This document shows, piece after piece, positions 25,717 through 33,486 of a stretch of DNA of 33,502 nt. Position 1 is the stretch's first letter, and every line of letters begins with the position of its first letter. Both the position numbers and the translations under genes were made by a program. Source of the DNA: Bacteroidales bacterium H4 (lineage in GTDB: Bacteria; Bacteroidota; Bacteroidia; Bacteroidales; Muribaculaceae); contig DAAP01000046.1 of assembly GCA_001701165.1 (NCBI GenBank), positions 1 through 33,502 on the forward strand, given 5' to 3'. The notes beneath the pieces were generated by a model. That model was not told where the DNA came from, did no database searches, and saw only the letters and a list, made by a program, of their open reading frames with translations.

Positions 25717-25751
25717 CAGGCCGCGTCACCCTAAGCGGATGTCGCGGCCTG
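25717..25751 (-). terminator. Stem-loop after efp
   Basis: Perfect nine-base arms CAGGCCGCG (25717-25725) and CGCGGCCTG (25743-25751) with a 17-base loop lie about 30 bases beyond the efp stop. There is no immediate T run, so factor-dependent or weak termination is possible. Confidence 0.55.
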
Positions 25752-25781
25752 TATTGTGCTTTGAGCGAGAGGAGGACGTGA

Positions 25782-26345
25782 TTATTTGACGCGCTCCACG
25801 TAGCTGCCGTCGCTGGTGTTGATGCGCACCTTGTCTCCAACGTTGCAGAACAGGGGCACACGTATCTCGGCGCCGGTTTCCACGGTGGCAGGTTTCAAGG
25901 TGTTGGTGGCGGTATCGCCCTTGATGCCGGGCTCAGTGTAGGTAATTTCAAGGACTACAGACTGGGGCATCTCGCAGGTGAGGATGGTGTCCGAAGCGGC
26001 GTGTACCATGGCCTCGCAGATGTCGCCTTCTTTGAGAAACTGCACACCCTCGATGCTTTCGCCCGGGATTGCTACTTGCTCAAAAGTCTCGGTGTGCATA
26101 AAGTTGTAGCCCATGTCGTCCTTGTACAGGTACTGGTAGGGGCGGCGTTCGATGCGAACTTCGTCCACCTTGACGCCCGAGTTCCAAGTCTTGTCGATGA
26201 TGCGGCCGGTCTTGACGTTTCTCAGTTTGGTGCGGACAAAAGCCGGGCCTTTGCCGGGCTTTACGTGCAGAAATTCAACGATGAAGAAGTAATTGCCATC
26301 GATTTCGAGGCACATACCATTCTTAAAATCAGCTGTTGTTGCCAT
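25782..26345 (-). CDS. efp: Translation elongation factor P
   Basis: The 187-residue protein has the three beta-barrel domains of EF-P, which relieves ribosome stalling at polyproline stretches. The modified-lysine loop reads KPGKGPAF, with Lys32 at the tip, in domain I. The domain III signature is seen in PLFCNVGDKVRINTSDGSYVERV at the C-terminus. Lysine at the tip means the protein could be modified by an EpmA- or other-type enzyme or act unmodified; none is encoded here. It is divergent from tig across about 305 bases. Confidence 0.97.
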   Translation of the reverse strand: MATTADFKNGMCLEIDGNYFFIVEFLHVKPGKGPAFVRTKLRNVKTGRIIDKTWNSGVKVDEVRIERRPYQYLYKDDMGYNFMHTETFEQVAIPGESIEGVQFLKEGDICEAMVHAASDTILTCEMPQSVVLEITYTEPGIKGDTATNTLKPATVETGAEIRVPLFCNVGDKVRINTSDGSYVERVK

Positions 26346-26465
26346 GTCGTATTATGCTTAGTTGTTTCGTGTTGTATAGTCTTGCTTACAGAACTCTTCG
26401 GGAAACCCTCTATCCGATGTTCGCAATATGCGCGACATATTGAGTTGAGCCCCCGAAAATGCCTG

Positions 26466-26473
26466 CAAATTTA
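26466..26473 (-). promoter_or_regulatory. Candidate -7 box for efp
   Basis: The minus strand reads TAAATTTG, matching TAnnTTTG, about 120 bases ahead of the efp start. No TTTG lies at the -33 spacing of 19-21 bases. Confidence 0.4.
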
Positions 26474-26524
26474 CGATTTTTTTTGCAAAGCCGAGTGTTC
26501 TTCGGCGTATAAAGTCAAAATAAA

Positions 26525-26556
26525 TTTGTGCGTGTGGATATTATTGGCTAATTTTG
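26525..26556 (+). promoter_or_regulatory. Bacteroidetes-type promoter for tig
   Basis: TTTG (26525-26528) and TAATTTTG (26549-26556) are separated by 20 bases. The predicted start is near 26562, giving a leader of about 90 bases before the tig ATG. Confidence 0.7.
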
Positions 26557-26650
26557 CGTGCATTTTTGTGGGGGAACTATATCCTCTGCAAAAGCATAAG
26601 TACAGACAACATAAGATATAAAGATATAACACTACCAATAACAACGCCAA

Positions 26651-28018
26651 ATGAACGTAACGATAGAAAAAAACTCGGCGGTTTACGGTATCATCAACGT
26701 AAACGTTGTAGAAGCCGATTACGCAGATAAGGTCAAGAAAGAACTGCGTACCATCGGAGCCAAACGTGTCATCCCCGGATTTCGTCAGGGTCATGCGCCC
26801 ATGCCTACTCTTGTCCGAATGTTCGGAAAGCAAGTCAAGAGCGAAGTGCTCAATGATGTGGTATATGATGCTGTCATCACCCATATCCGCGACAACAAGT
26901 TGCACGTGCTCGGTGAGCCCCTGCCTTTGGAAAAAAAAGAAATAAATCTCAGCGACAAAGACTATGACTTCCAATATGAAATTGGCTTTGCCCCTGAAAT
27001 TGACATAACTGTTGATAAAAGCGTTAAGTTGCCTCGGTACGACATAGAAGTGTCCGAGCAGATGTACAAAGACGAAGATGAAGCCCTGCGCAAGCGCTTC
27101 GCGAAGCAGGAACCCGGTGAGGTTACAGATGACCGCAGCCTAATCAAAGGTTCGTTGCAACAGCTCAACGCCGATGGTTCTGTCAACGAAAACGAAGGCG
27201 CCATTCAGGTGACTAATGCCATAATTGCGCCGTTCACTTTCAAAGATGACAAACAGAAGGCCCTCTTCGTAGACAAGCATGTAAATGATAAGGTTGTATT
27301 CAATCCTTATGACAGCTGCAACGGCAACGCCGCCGAGTTGTCTTCCATGCTCAACATAGAAAAGACCATAGCCGGCGATGTTCATAGTGACTTTGTGCTC
27401 GCTATCAGCGAAATCATAGTAATGAAAGACGCTGAACACGATCAACCATTCTACGATTCGGTATTCGGCAAGGACAAGGTTCAAGACGAAGCTGCATATG
27501 AGGCTGCTGTCAAAGAAGGACTGGCTGTACAACTGGCGCGTAATTCAGAAGAGCTCTTCGATGTGACAGCACGCAACTACTTTGTCGAGAAGTATGGTGA
27601 TATGGAGCTCCCCACCGAATTCCTCAAGAAATGGCTCGTTGTACGCAATGAAGAACTCACAGCCGAAAACATCGACAAAGAATACGAGCATATGCTTCCC
27701 TCGTTAAAATGGCAGCTTATCGAAGAACGTATCGCTAATGTTCTTAATATCGAAATCAAAGAAGACGATGTTATGGAATACGCCAAGGCTGTGGCAAACC
27801 GTCAGTTTATTCAGTATGGCATCACCAATATGGACGATGCAACCATTACGGAATACGCCAAACGCCTGCTTAATGACAATAACACTCGTTCGCGCATCGT
27901 GGAGGCCACCAGTGAGATGAAGCTCTTCAGCACCTTGCGTAACAACGTAACCATCGAAAAAAAGATAGTCTCCTTCGACGAATTCAAAAAAATCGCGGAA
28001 GAAACTAAAGCGCTATAA
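26651..28018 (+). CDS. tig: Trigger factor (ribosome-associated chaperone)
   Basis: The 455-residue protein starts MNVTIEKNSAVYG and carries the ribosome-docking signature GFRQGHAP at 43-50. That signature places it at the exit tunnel (L23) to shield nascent chains. The middle PPIase-like domain (about 150-250) is diverged from the FKBP consensus, as is usual in Bacteroidetes, so prolyl isomerase activity is doubtful. The helical C-terminal arms follow. In many relatives tig is followed by clpP and clpX; here it is alone, with a 170-base 3' region ending in a terminator. Confidence 0.95.
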   Translation: MNVTIEKNSAVYGIINVNVVEADYADKVKKELRTIGAKRVIPGFRQGHAPMPTLVRMFGKQVKSEVLNDVVYDAVITHIRDNKLHVLGEPLPLEKKEINLSDKDYDFQYEIGFAPEIDITVDKSVKLPRYDIEVSEQMYKDEDEALRKRFAKQEPGEVTDDRSLIKGSLQQLNADGSVNENEGAIQVTNAIIAPFTFKDDKQKALFVDKHVNDKVVFNPYDSCNGNAAELSSMLNIEKTIAGDVHSDFVLAISEIIVMKDAEHDQPFYDSVFGKDKVQDEAAYEAAVKEGLAVQLARNSEELFDVTARNYFVEKYGDMELPTEFLKKWLVVRNEELTAENIDKEYEHMLPSLKWQLIEERIANVLNIEIKEDDVMEYAKAVANRQFIQYGITNMDDATITEYAKRLLNDNNTRSRIVEATSEMKLFSTLRNNVTIEKKIVSFDEFKKIAEETKAL

Positions 28019-28191
28019 TACACAGAAGTCTACTGCATATTAAATATTGTTAAATCAAGGTTGCTTATTAAACTATCTACAGTTGTCATCGTCATATAGA
28101 CAAAGACTTCAAAAACATCCTGACAACATAGATACTATATACAGCAATTGAATGCGATAGTAATGTAATAGACTGGCTTTAAGATTAATAT

Positions 28192-28231
28192 CGAGCCTCG
28201 GGTCGAGATGATCCGGGGCTCGTGTTTTTTT
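28192..28231 (+). terminator. Rho-independent terminator downstream of tig
   Basis: CGAGCCTCGG (28192-28201) pairs with CCGGGGCTCG (28213-28222) with one G-T wobble. A T run (28225-28231) follows after TG. It lies 174 bases beyond the tig stop. Confidence 0.85.
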
Positions 28232-28409
28232 GATAGTATCAACTTACATATATACTGTATCGCTCTTGGTGGCATACAAGCATTTGATTGACCGATTAAA
28301 AAAGTTCCGAGGATAATTCCATGTTCTTTTTAAGTCGGGAGACAAAAGTTTATAAAGCAAAGCTTTATGTGCGTATGAAAAAAAATATTCCAAAAAAGAT
28401 TGTCGAAGG

Positions 28410-28441
28410 TTTGTGTGGCTAAAAAAAAGTGTGTACCTTTG
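28410..28441 (+). promoter_or_regulatory. Bacteroidetes-type promoter for tRNA-His
   Basis: TTTG (28410-28413) and TACCTTTG (28434-28441) are 20 bases apart. The mature tRNA 5' end lies about 14 bases downstream of the predicted start. Confidence 0.75.
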
Positions 28442-28460
28442 CAGTGCTTTTGCAAGACAT

Positions 28461-28535
<75 letters not shown>

Positions 28536-28540
28536 CCAAA

Positions 28541-28572
28541 CAAGACGCCGGTAGACTTCTGCCGGCGTCTTG
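28541..28572 (+). terminator. Perfect hairpin after tRNA-His
   Basis: Eleven-base arms CAAGACGCCGG (28541-28551) and CCGGCGTCTTG (28562-28572) pair perfectly around a ten-base loop, immediately after the tRNA. No strong T run follows, so it may act as a terminator or as a 3' processing boundary. Confidence 0.6.
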
Positions 28573-28718
28573 TGCTATTAAGCAGTTACGGCATCTGCAT
28601 ATTGTCATCCGAGATTGAAACTTATGGAGAGATATGTGTCGTAAGCTTGTTTAGTCTTTTTATCCACGTTTACTCACGCTTAGTTTCACATCTCAGCCTC
28701 TTTGTCTTCATAATAATT

Positions 28719-29522
28719 ATGACTTACGATTCAGCAACGCCATTGACTACAGACCGGTGTCACCTGCGTGCAAGACTCGATCAAGCTTTGGAGCGCATCA
28801 ATGTGCCATCCTTCGCTGACGCAGATCCCATACAATTTCCACGCTCCTTTACCGATAGCCGCGATGTGGAGATTTCGGCGCTATTATGTTCAACCATAGC
28901 ATGGGGCAACCGCAAGATGATTGTACGCAATTGTCAACGTATGCTTGAGATTATGGATAACGCTCCTTATGACTACGTGCGGTCGAAGTCCTACGAAGAC
29001 TTGGACGATGCCATCAATATTCATAGGACATTCTTCGGGCGTAATCTCAAGTACTACTTGCGCGGGTTGCAAGCTCTTTATACGCGCTATGGCAGCCTTG
29101 AAGCATTTGTAACCGCCTCCAAGGCCGATTGTTCCGAGACTCCTGCATGGTCCTTGGCTGAATCCTTGGCATCATTATTGGCCGAGGCTAATGATGGACT
29201 TAGGGATACGCGCTGCATATCCGTAAGTGTTGCTACTCCCCTTAAGCGTCTCAATATGGCCCTGCGGTGGCTTGTACGTGATGACGGCATTGTAGACATC
29301 GGGCTGTGGAAAGTACTTAAGCCTTCGCAACTATATATTCCGCTGGATGTCCACGTTGCCGATGTGTCGCGTGCTCTCGGATTGCTTCAACGGCGTTCCA
29401 ATGATCGACGGGCCGTACTCGATTTGACTGCAGAACTGCGTTGCTGGCGTCCGGACGACCCTGTGGCATACGACTTTGCTCTCTTTGGCATCGGGATGGA
29501 GCAGTCTATGGATTTGCGGTAA
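28719..29522 (+). CDS. TIGR02757 / DUF2400 family protein
   Basis: The frame is open back to 28494, through the tRNA, but the true start is probably ATG 28719-28721 (MTYDSATPLT), giving 267 residues. The sequence matches the Bacteroidetes-enriched TIGR02757/DUF2400 family: SRDVEISALLCSTIAWGNRK near the N-terminus, then CLYIPLDVH-like PSQLYIPLDVHVADVS, and DPVAYDFALFGIG at the C-terminus. The fold has been likened to helix-hairpin-helix DNA glycosylases, but I know of no established activity. Cytosolic; stands alone after tRNA-His and converges on rubrerythrin across a strong hairpin. Confidence 0.88.
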   Translation: MTYDSATPLTTDRCHLRARLDQALERINVPSFADADPIQFPRSFTDSRDVEISALLCSTIAWGNRKMIVRNCQRMLEIMDNAPYDYVRSKSYEDLDDAINIHRTFFGRNLKYYLRGLQALYTRYGSLEAFVTASKADCSETPAWSLAESLASLLAEANDGLRDTRCISVSVATPLKRLNMALRWLVRDDGIVDIGLWKVLKPSQLYIPLDVHVADVSRALGLLQRRSNDRRAVLDLTAELRCWRPDDPVAYDFALFGIGMEQSMDLR

Positions 29523-29564
29523 AAGTTTGTGCCCTCCGGTGTTCTTCTATATGTAAGGAACAGA

Positions 29565-29590
29565 CCGGGGACTTCAGTTGAAGCCCCCGG
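29565..29590. terminator. Bidirectional hairpin between the DUF2400 gene and rubrerythrin
   Basis: CCGGGGACTTCA (29565-29576) pairs with TGAAGCCCCCGG (29579-29590) with a single mismatch around a tight loop. It lies between convergent genes, so it could stop both transcripts. No clear T run flanks it. Confidence 0.6.
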
Positions 29591-29647
29591 GTGTGTATAG
29601 GTATTGATTAAGATAAAAGGTCTTTTGGAAAAGATGTCTATCGATGT

Positions 29648-30190
29648 TTAATAGTTGTCGGCGCGTAGCTCGAAGAAGCTTTGCGGATGGGCGCATACCG
29701 GACATGCGGCAGGTGCTTTGGGCCCGATGACGATGTGTCCGCAGTTGCGGCACACCCATACGCGATCGCCATCACGCGAAAACACAATGCCTTCCTCGAT
29801 GTTTTGCAGAAGACGGCGGTAGCGCTCTTCATGGAGACGTTCGATATCAGCCACGGCGCGGAAGCGCTTGGCTATGGCAGAGAAACCTTCCTCCTCGGCA
29901 TCCACGGCCATACGCTCGTACATGTCAGTCCATTCGTAATTCTCGCCGTCGGCAGCATCGCGCAGGTTGGCCATGGTATCCGGCATATCTCCGCCATGCA
30001 GCAGTTTGAACCACAGCTTGGCATGTTCTTTCTCGTTGTGGGAAGTTTCCTCAAATATCGCGGCAATTTGCTCGTAACCGTCCTTGCGAGCTTTAGACGC
30101 GTAGTATGAGTACTTGGTGTGTGCCTTGGATTCGCCGGCGAAGGCTTCCATAAGGTTCTTCTCTGTCTTTGTCCCTTTAAGGTCTTTCAT
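29648..30190 (-). CDS. rbr: Rubrerythrin
   Basis: This is a 180-residue non-heme iron peroxidase that reduces hydrogen peroxide in anaerobes. The N-terminal ferritin-like diiron domain has the glutamate motifs in AFAGESKAHTKY and in the SHNEKEHAK segment, and a second ExxH in DIERLHEERY. A C-terminal rubredoxin-like domain has two CxxC pairs (VCRNCG and ACPVCA) for one iron. The order and length are classical. It sits 44 bases downstream of a Fur/PerR-family regulator on the same strand, so the pair likely forms a peroxide-stress operon with the upstream operator. Confidence 0.96.
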   Translation of the reverse strand: MKDLKGTKTEKNLMEAFAGESKAHTKYSYYASKARKDGYEQIAAIFEETSHNEKEHAKLWFKLLHGGDMPDTMANLRDAADGENYEWTDMYERMAVDAEEEGFSAIAKRFRAVADIERLHEERYRRLLQNIEEGIVFSRDGDRVWVCRNCGHIVIGPKAPAACPVCAHPQSFFELRADNY

Positions 30191-30234
30191 AATTATAAGA
30201 TGTATATGGTGTGTATATAGAGTATGTTATGATG

Positions 30235-30678
30235 CTATGCGTCGTATGTGGTTTCGCTTTCTTCCGAGCGGCCGGCGCGGCAATCGGGGCATAGCCCGGT
30301 GAACACCAATACCGTGTGTTCAATGTCGAAGCCACCGGGATGGCTGATGGTGTCCATGTCGAATGGGATATCGTACACTTTTCGGCATTGTCGGCACTGA
30401 AAATGCGCGTGCGGCTTGTGAAAATAATCGTAGCGGCACTCGCTGCTGTCTCCTGCCACTGTCTCTATAACACCTTTGTCCAGAAAAAGTTTGACCGTGT
30501 TATATACGGTCGAGCGTGACAGCGTGGGTTGCATGGCGTGTACGTCTTCGTATATGCGGTCCGCCGAAGGGTGGCATGTTGTTCCGGTAAGGTATTCCAG
30601 AACGGAAAGCCGCTGTGCCGATGGACGAATCCCCGCTTCGGTCAGGATTTCGATAAGTTGCGCGGTAGGGAGTTGCAT
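30235..30678 (-). CDS. Fur/PerR-family transcriptional repressor
   Basis: The 147-residue protein has an N-terminal winged helix (TEAGIRPSAQRLSVLEYL, then HPSADRIYEDV, and LSRSTVYNTVKLF). The C-terminal metal domain has HKPHAHFQCRQC and a second CPDC pair that would hold structural zinc. The order of His and Cys ligands fits the Fur superfamily. Its position directly ahead of rubrerythrin, under one promoter, favours a PerR-like peroxide sensor over an iron-uptake regulator, but the regulatory-site residue that separates them is not settled here. A dyad overlapping the predicted start of transcription suggests autoregulation. Confidence 0.92.
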   Translation of the reverse strand: MQLPTAQLIEILTEAGIRPSAQRLSVLEYLTGTTCHPSADRIYEDVHAMQPTLSRSTVYNTVKLFLDKGVIETVAGDSSECRYDYFHKPHAHFQCRQCRKVYDIPFDMDTISHPGGFDIEHTVLVFTGLCPDCRAGRSEESETTYDA

Positions 30679-30692
30679 ATGTTCTATTTTTA

Positions 30693-30714
30693 GATTTATT
30701 CCAAATATTAAATC
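30693..30714. promoter_or_regulatory. Candidate operator for the Fur-family repressor
   Basis: An AT-rich dyad GATTTA (30693-30698) and TAAATC (30709-30714) with a ten-base centre sits directly downstream of the -7 box and covers the predicted transcription start. Such a position would block initiation. The match to known PerR boxes is only in AT-richness and symmetry. Confidence 0.4.
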
Positions 30715-30718
30715 AATG

Positions 30719-30750
30719 CAAAATTAATCACTTTCATCCAAACAACCAAA
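30719..30750 (-). promoter_or_regulatory. Bacteroidetes-type promoter for the regulator-rubrerythrin operon
   Basis: On the minus strand TTTG (30747-30750) and TAATTTTG (30719-30726) are separated by 20 bases, giving a predicted start near 30714. Confidence 0.72.
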
Positions 30751-30757
30751 TATTTTC

Positions 30758-30807
30758 AAAAAAAGATTGCGTATCTCCCGGCACGAGGGACATGCGCAAT
30801 CTTTTTT
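30758..30807. terminator. Strong bidirectional terminator after the MFS transporter gene
   Basis: AAAAAAAGATTGCG (30758-30771) pairs with CGCAATCTTTTTT (30795-30807), with a TCCC/GGGA inner stem in the loop. Both strands end in T runs. It lies 31 bases beyond the MFS stop and just upstream of the Fur-family promoter, insulating the two. Confidence 0.9.
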
Positions 30808-30837
30808 ATTGGAAGTAAGTCTTGTTTATTATAATAC

Positions 30838-32670
30838 TTACAGCTCCGTATTTGTGTTGGCTAAATCCTTGGCTGCATTCTTGCTGCCGTATGTCTCCTT
30901 GACATTCCAGACGGCGAGCGAACCCAATAGCAGTAGTATGCCCGAGCTGACAAGCATTAATACGGTATTGGGCGTACCGGTTTCGGTTGGAGCGAAGCAG
31001 CCGAGCAACATTCCGCCGAATATGGCTGCAACAATTTGAGGAATGCATATCGTGCAGTTGAACAATCCGAGATATGTACCGATGTGATCTCCTCCGAGGG
31101 CATTGGTCAGTATTGTGAAAGGCATAGCCAGCATTGCAGCCCAAGCGCAGCCCATCAGGGCATAGCATATGCCCAATATATACTGGTCGGTAACGAAGAA
31201 TACCGACATAAAGCCTATGGCGCCTATCAGAAGGCTAAGTGAGTAGCCCAGGCGGCGGTTGCGGAACTGGGATAGCACTGCGGCCCATAGCAGCGCTGCT
31301 ATGGCCTGTATTGCCAGAAGTACGCCGTTCCAGTCGCCGGCGTCTTGGTACTCCTTGGAGGCGGCGTTAAGCACAGTGGATTCTATGGTGGTGATGGTAG
31401 AACCATCGTAGGGGATGTCTTCGGTCTGTTCGGCCACGTACTTGTTTGTAGTTTTGTCAAAACTATATATGTGCGCCAGTTGCAGGTGTTCGCCGGCTTT
31501 GACTTGCGACAATGCCGAGAATGTGGTTGCCGCCTGATTGACACATACATTCTTACCATCCACCACGATATTATCGCCGGCATCGGCGATGCATCCGTCC
31601 TGAGGCGCGACCTTTGCAACGCCTGTAACATAGACTACTTCGCTCTTTGCCACGACAGTGTCACCGGAGGCATTGATGACGGTTGTAGGCGACATCTTGT
31701 TTCCGTCTATTATGATACCGCCAAGCGATAGCTTGCCATCGGCTACCACGGGTTTGTCTTGGGCGAGGACATATTTTTCGGTATAAGCCTTGCCATTGAT
31801 TGATATGCCGTCAACTTTGATGACCGAAGGGGCGTGGAACACGTGGTTGGCAATAGCGTCAGTCGAGTATGACCACATAAATAAGAAGGCAGCCCAGCAG
31901 AAGAACTGCACAAGGCCTACGGTCCAGAATACCTTGGGTGCACGAGCAAGCAGGCGGAACATTCCGGGGCCTTTTTTCTTGTTGGTTTGAGCCTTTGCAG
32001 GGTCTATGCCATGGTAAGCCGCGTACTGAGCCGGCGGCATCTCCTTAACTTTGGCAAATGTGTATACCACACACAGTAGCAGAACGGCAGCCCCGATGTA
32101 GAACGACCAAGTAACCGTAGCCGGTACCTCGCCGTCGGCAGCGGTATTGGACATAAACATTGCCAGTATTATGGGGCATACATAACCTACAACGCTGCCG
32201 GCATTGCACAAGAAAGATTGTATCGAATATGCCAGACCTTTTTGTTTTTCGTTTACAAAATCACCCACGAGCATCTTGAAAGGCTGCATTGCCATGTTTA
32301 TGGACGTGTCCAAGAACATGAGCATAACCAAGCCGAAGATTATAGCCGAGCTCACCGACAGACCCAGCGACCCGGCGTTGGGCAAGAAGCACATGACGAT
32401 GATGGCGGCAGCGGCGCCGATGAGCAGGTAGGGTAGGCGACGACCAAATCGATTCCAAGTGCGGTCGCTGGTGCTGCCGACGATAGGTTGCACTATAAGC
32501 CCCATCAGCGGCGGCAAAATCCAAAAATAACTAAGGTCATGCGGATCGGCACCTATGGTCGAAAAAATTCGGCTCACTTGTGCACTTTGTAGTGCATAGG
32601 CAATTTGGACGCCGAAAAATCCGAAACTAAGATTCCATAGCTTCCAGAATCCCAAATCAGGTTTGTTCAT
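30838..32670 (-). CDS. MFS/GPH (SLC45-like) sugar transporter with a large TM7-TM8 insert
   Basis: The protein begins MNKPDLGFWKLWNLSFGFFG, typical of Bacteroidetes SLC45/GPH-type sugar symporters. It has the cytoplasmic DRTWNRFGRRLPY motif between TM2 and TM3 (about 69-81), and 12 predicted helices in two halves. At 610 residues it is about 160 longer than usual. The extra part, roughly residues 278-440, lies between TM7 (about 248-270) and TM8 (about 447-468), a loop that should face the periplasm. The insert is hydrophilic and beta-like, with repeated DG turns and two cysteines (Cys360, Cys376) that might form a disulfide. The substrate is not known; an oligosaccharide such as maltose or sucrose is plausible by family. 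The leader of about 210 bases is structured. Confidence 0.85.
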   Translation of the reverse strand: MNKPDLGFWKLWNLSFGFFGVQIAYALQSAQVSRIFSTIGADPHDLSYFWILPPLMGLIVQPIVGSTSDRTWNRFGRRLPYLLIGAAAAIIVMCFLPNAGSLGLSVSSAIIFGLVMLMFLDTSINMAMQPFKMLVGDFVNEKQKGLAYSIQSFLCNAGSVVGYVCPIILAMFMSNTAADGEVPATVTWSFYIGAAVLLLCVVYTFAKVKEMPPAQYAAYHGIDPAKAQTNKKKGPGMFRLLARAPKVFWTVGLVQFFCWAAFLFMWSYSTDAIANHVFHAPSVIKVDGISINGKAYTEKYVLAQDKPVVADGKLSLGGIIIDGNKMSPTTVINASGDTVVAKSEVVYVTGVAKVAPQDGCIADAGDNIVVDGKNVCVNQAATTFSALSQVKAGEHLQLAHIYSFDKTTNKYVAEQTEDIPYDGSTITTIESTVLNAASKEYQDAGDWNGVLLAIQAIAALLWAAVLSQFRNRRLGYSLSLLIGAIGFMSVFFVTDQYILGICYALMGCAWAAMLAMPFTILTNALGGDHIGTYLGLFNCTICIPQIVAAIFGGMLLGCFAPTETGTPNTVLMLVSSGILLLLGSLAVWNVKETYGSKNAAKDLANTNTEL

Positions 32671-33024
32671 AGCGGGTAATATGTAGTTGTTTAAGAATAT
32701 GTTACTTCACTCAGGCCTCGAGGCCGGACTGCGCCGATAAAAATATGGTGGCGCGTGTCCTGCATATCGGCAGCGCATTGCCGCTGCTTTGTGCCATTGT
32801 GGCAAATAAAGATGATACAATCTCAAAAACGGCAGGTTGACACAGGTGTCATCTCCTCATGAAAGCCTAAGGCTTTTCGGCTGACAAAGTTAGCGATTTT
32901 TTGTCAAATGCGAATACAATATTTAAAGAAAAAAAGCGGTAAAACGGATGCTATATCCCCGAAAAGCAGCAATTTTGTATGCGGTACGGGGAATTACTCT
33001 ATACAGCTCTGCAGACGATTTTTT
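32671..33024. other. Structured intergenic region between the MFS and HTH genes
   Basis: Most of these 354 bases would form the leader of the MFS transcript. They hold four short inverted repeats: GGCCTCGAGGCC (32714-32725), GCAGCG/CGCTGC (32770-32787), TGACAC/GTGTCA (32838-32851) and GAAAGCC/GGCTTTTC (32861-32878). A -7 box sits at 32885-32892. No ORF is supported; in-frame codons back to 32908 precede the HTH gene. Confidence 0.5.
32885..32892 (-). promoter_or_regulatory. Candidate -7 box for the MFS gene
   Basis: The minus strand reads TAACTTTG, matching TAnnTTTG, with no clear TTTG at -33 (one lies only 12 bases away). Transcription would start near 32880, giving a leader of about 210 bases. 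Confidence 0.42.
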
Positions 33025-33435
33025 ATGCGAAATTGCATTATCAATTACGAAGGTCGTTATTACGATACTGTATGTTCTGATGAGGTCTACAACTCTAATG
33101 CCGAAATCAAGGAGGGCAAAGGCGCGTCTATGACGCTGACCGATGCCGCAGGCAAGGTCATCAAGTCTGAGACCTATACGCGCAAGTCTGACCGCTCGGA
33201 ATGGACGACTGCCATCGGGCGCACTACTCGCAAGGCCGTAGGCCTGGCCATTGCTCAAGCTCGCAACGCCGCAGGGCTTTCGGTTCGCGACCTCGCCGAC
33301 CGCTGCGGTCTTGATGCCGGCCATCTCTGCCGTATCGAAAACGGACGCATGAATGTGACCATCGACACGGTCGCCAAAATCTGCAAGGCGCTCGGTCTGC
33401 GTCTTGAAGCGGTGTCGGCTTCTGAAACGAAATAA
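33025..33435 (+). CDS. XRE-family helix-turn-helix regulator with an unassigned N-terminal segment
   Basis: The frame is open from 32908, but ATG 33025 (MRNCIINYEGRYYDTV) is the likely start, giving 136 residues. Residues about 75-130 form a Cro/CI-type HTH: IAQARNAAGLSVRDLADRCG, then LDAGHLCRIENGRMNVTIDT and VAKICKALGLRLEAV. The recognition-helix region HLCRIENGR is typical. The N-terminal 70 residues (YEGRYYDTV, GKVIKSETYTRKSDRSEW) have no recognised domain. Such small regulators occur in host chromosomes and in integrated elements. The gene has its own terminator, and its genomic context to the right is outside the window. Confidence 0.8.
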   Translation: MRNCIINYEGRYYDTVCSDEVYNSNAEIKEGKGASMTLTDAAGKVIKSETYTRKSDRSEWTTAIGRTTRKAVGLAIAQARNAAGLSVRDLADRCGLDAGHLCRIENGRMNVTIDTVAKICKALGLRLEAVSASETK

Positions 33436-33442
33436 AGCAAAA

Positions 33443-33486
33443 GCGACCGCGTCTGCTCTACATGGCGCGGTCGCGCCTGCCTTTTT
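33443..33486 (+). terminator. Terminator after the HTH regulator gene
   Basis: Nine-base perfect arms GCGACCGCG (33443-33451) and CGCGGTCGC (33466-33474) enclose a 14-base loop. A T run follows at about 33481-33486. The hairpin begins within ten bases of the stop codon. Confidence 0.8.

Larger units (their letters stand above)
26346..26650. other. Divergent intergenic region between efp and tig
   Basis: No gene is supported in these 305 bases. They hold a -7-like TAAATTTG on the minus strand (26466-26473) for efp and the tig promoter on the plus strand (26525-26556). Confidence 0.6.
28019..28460. other. AT-rich intergenic region between tig and tRNA-His
   Basis: These 442 bases contain no supported ORF. 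They hold the terminator at 28192-28231, a short hairpin ATAAAGC/GCTTTAT (28352-28368) and the tRNA promoter (28410-28441). I see no other element. Confidence 0.6.
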
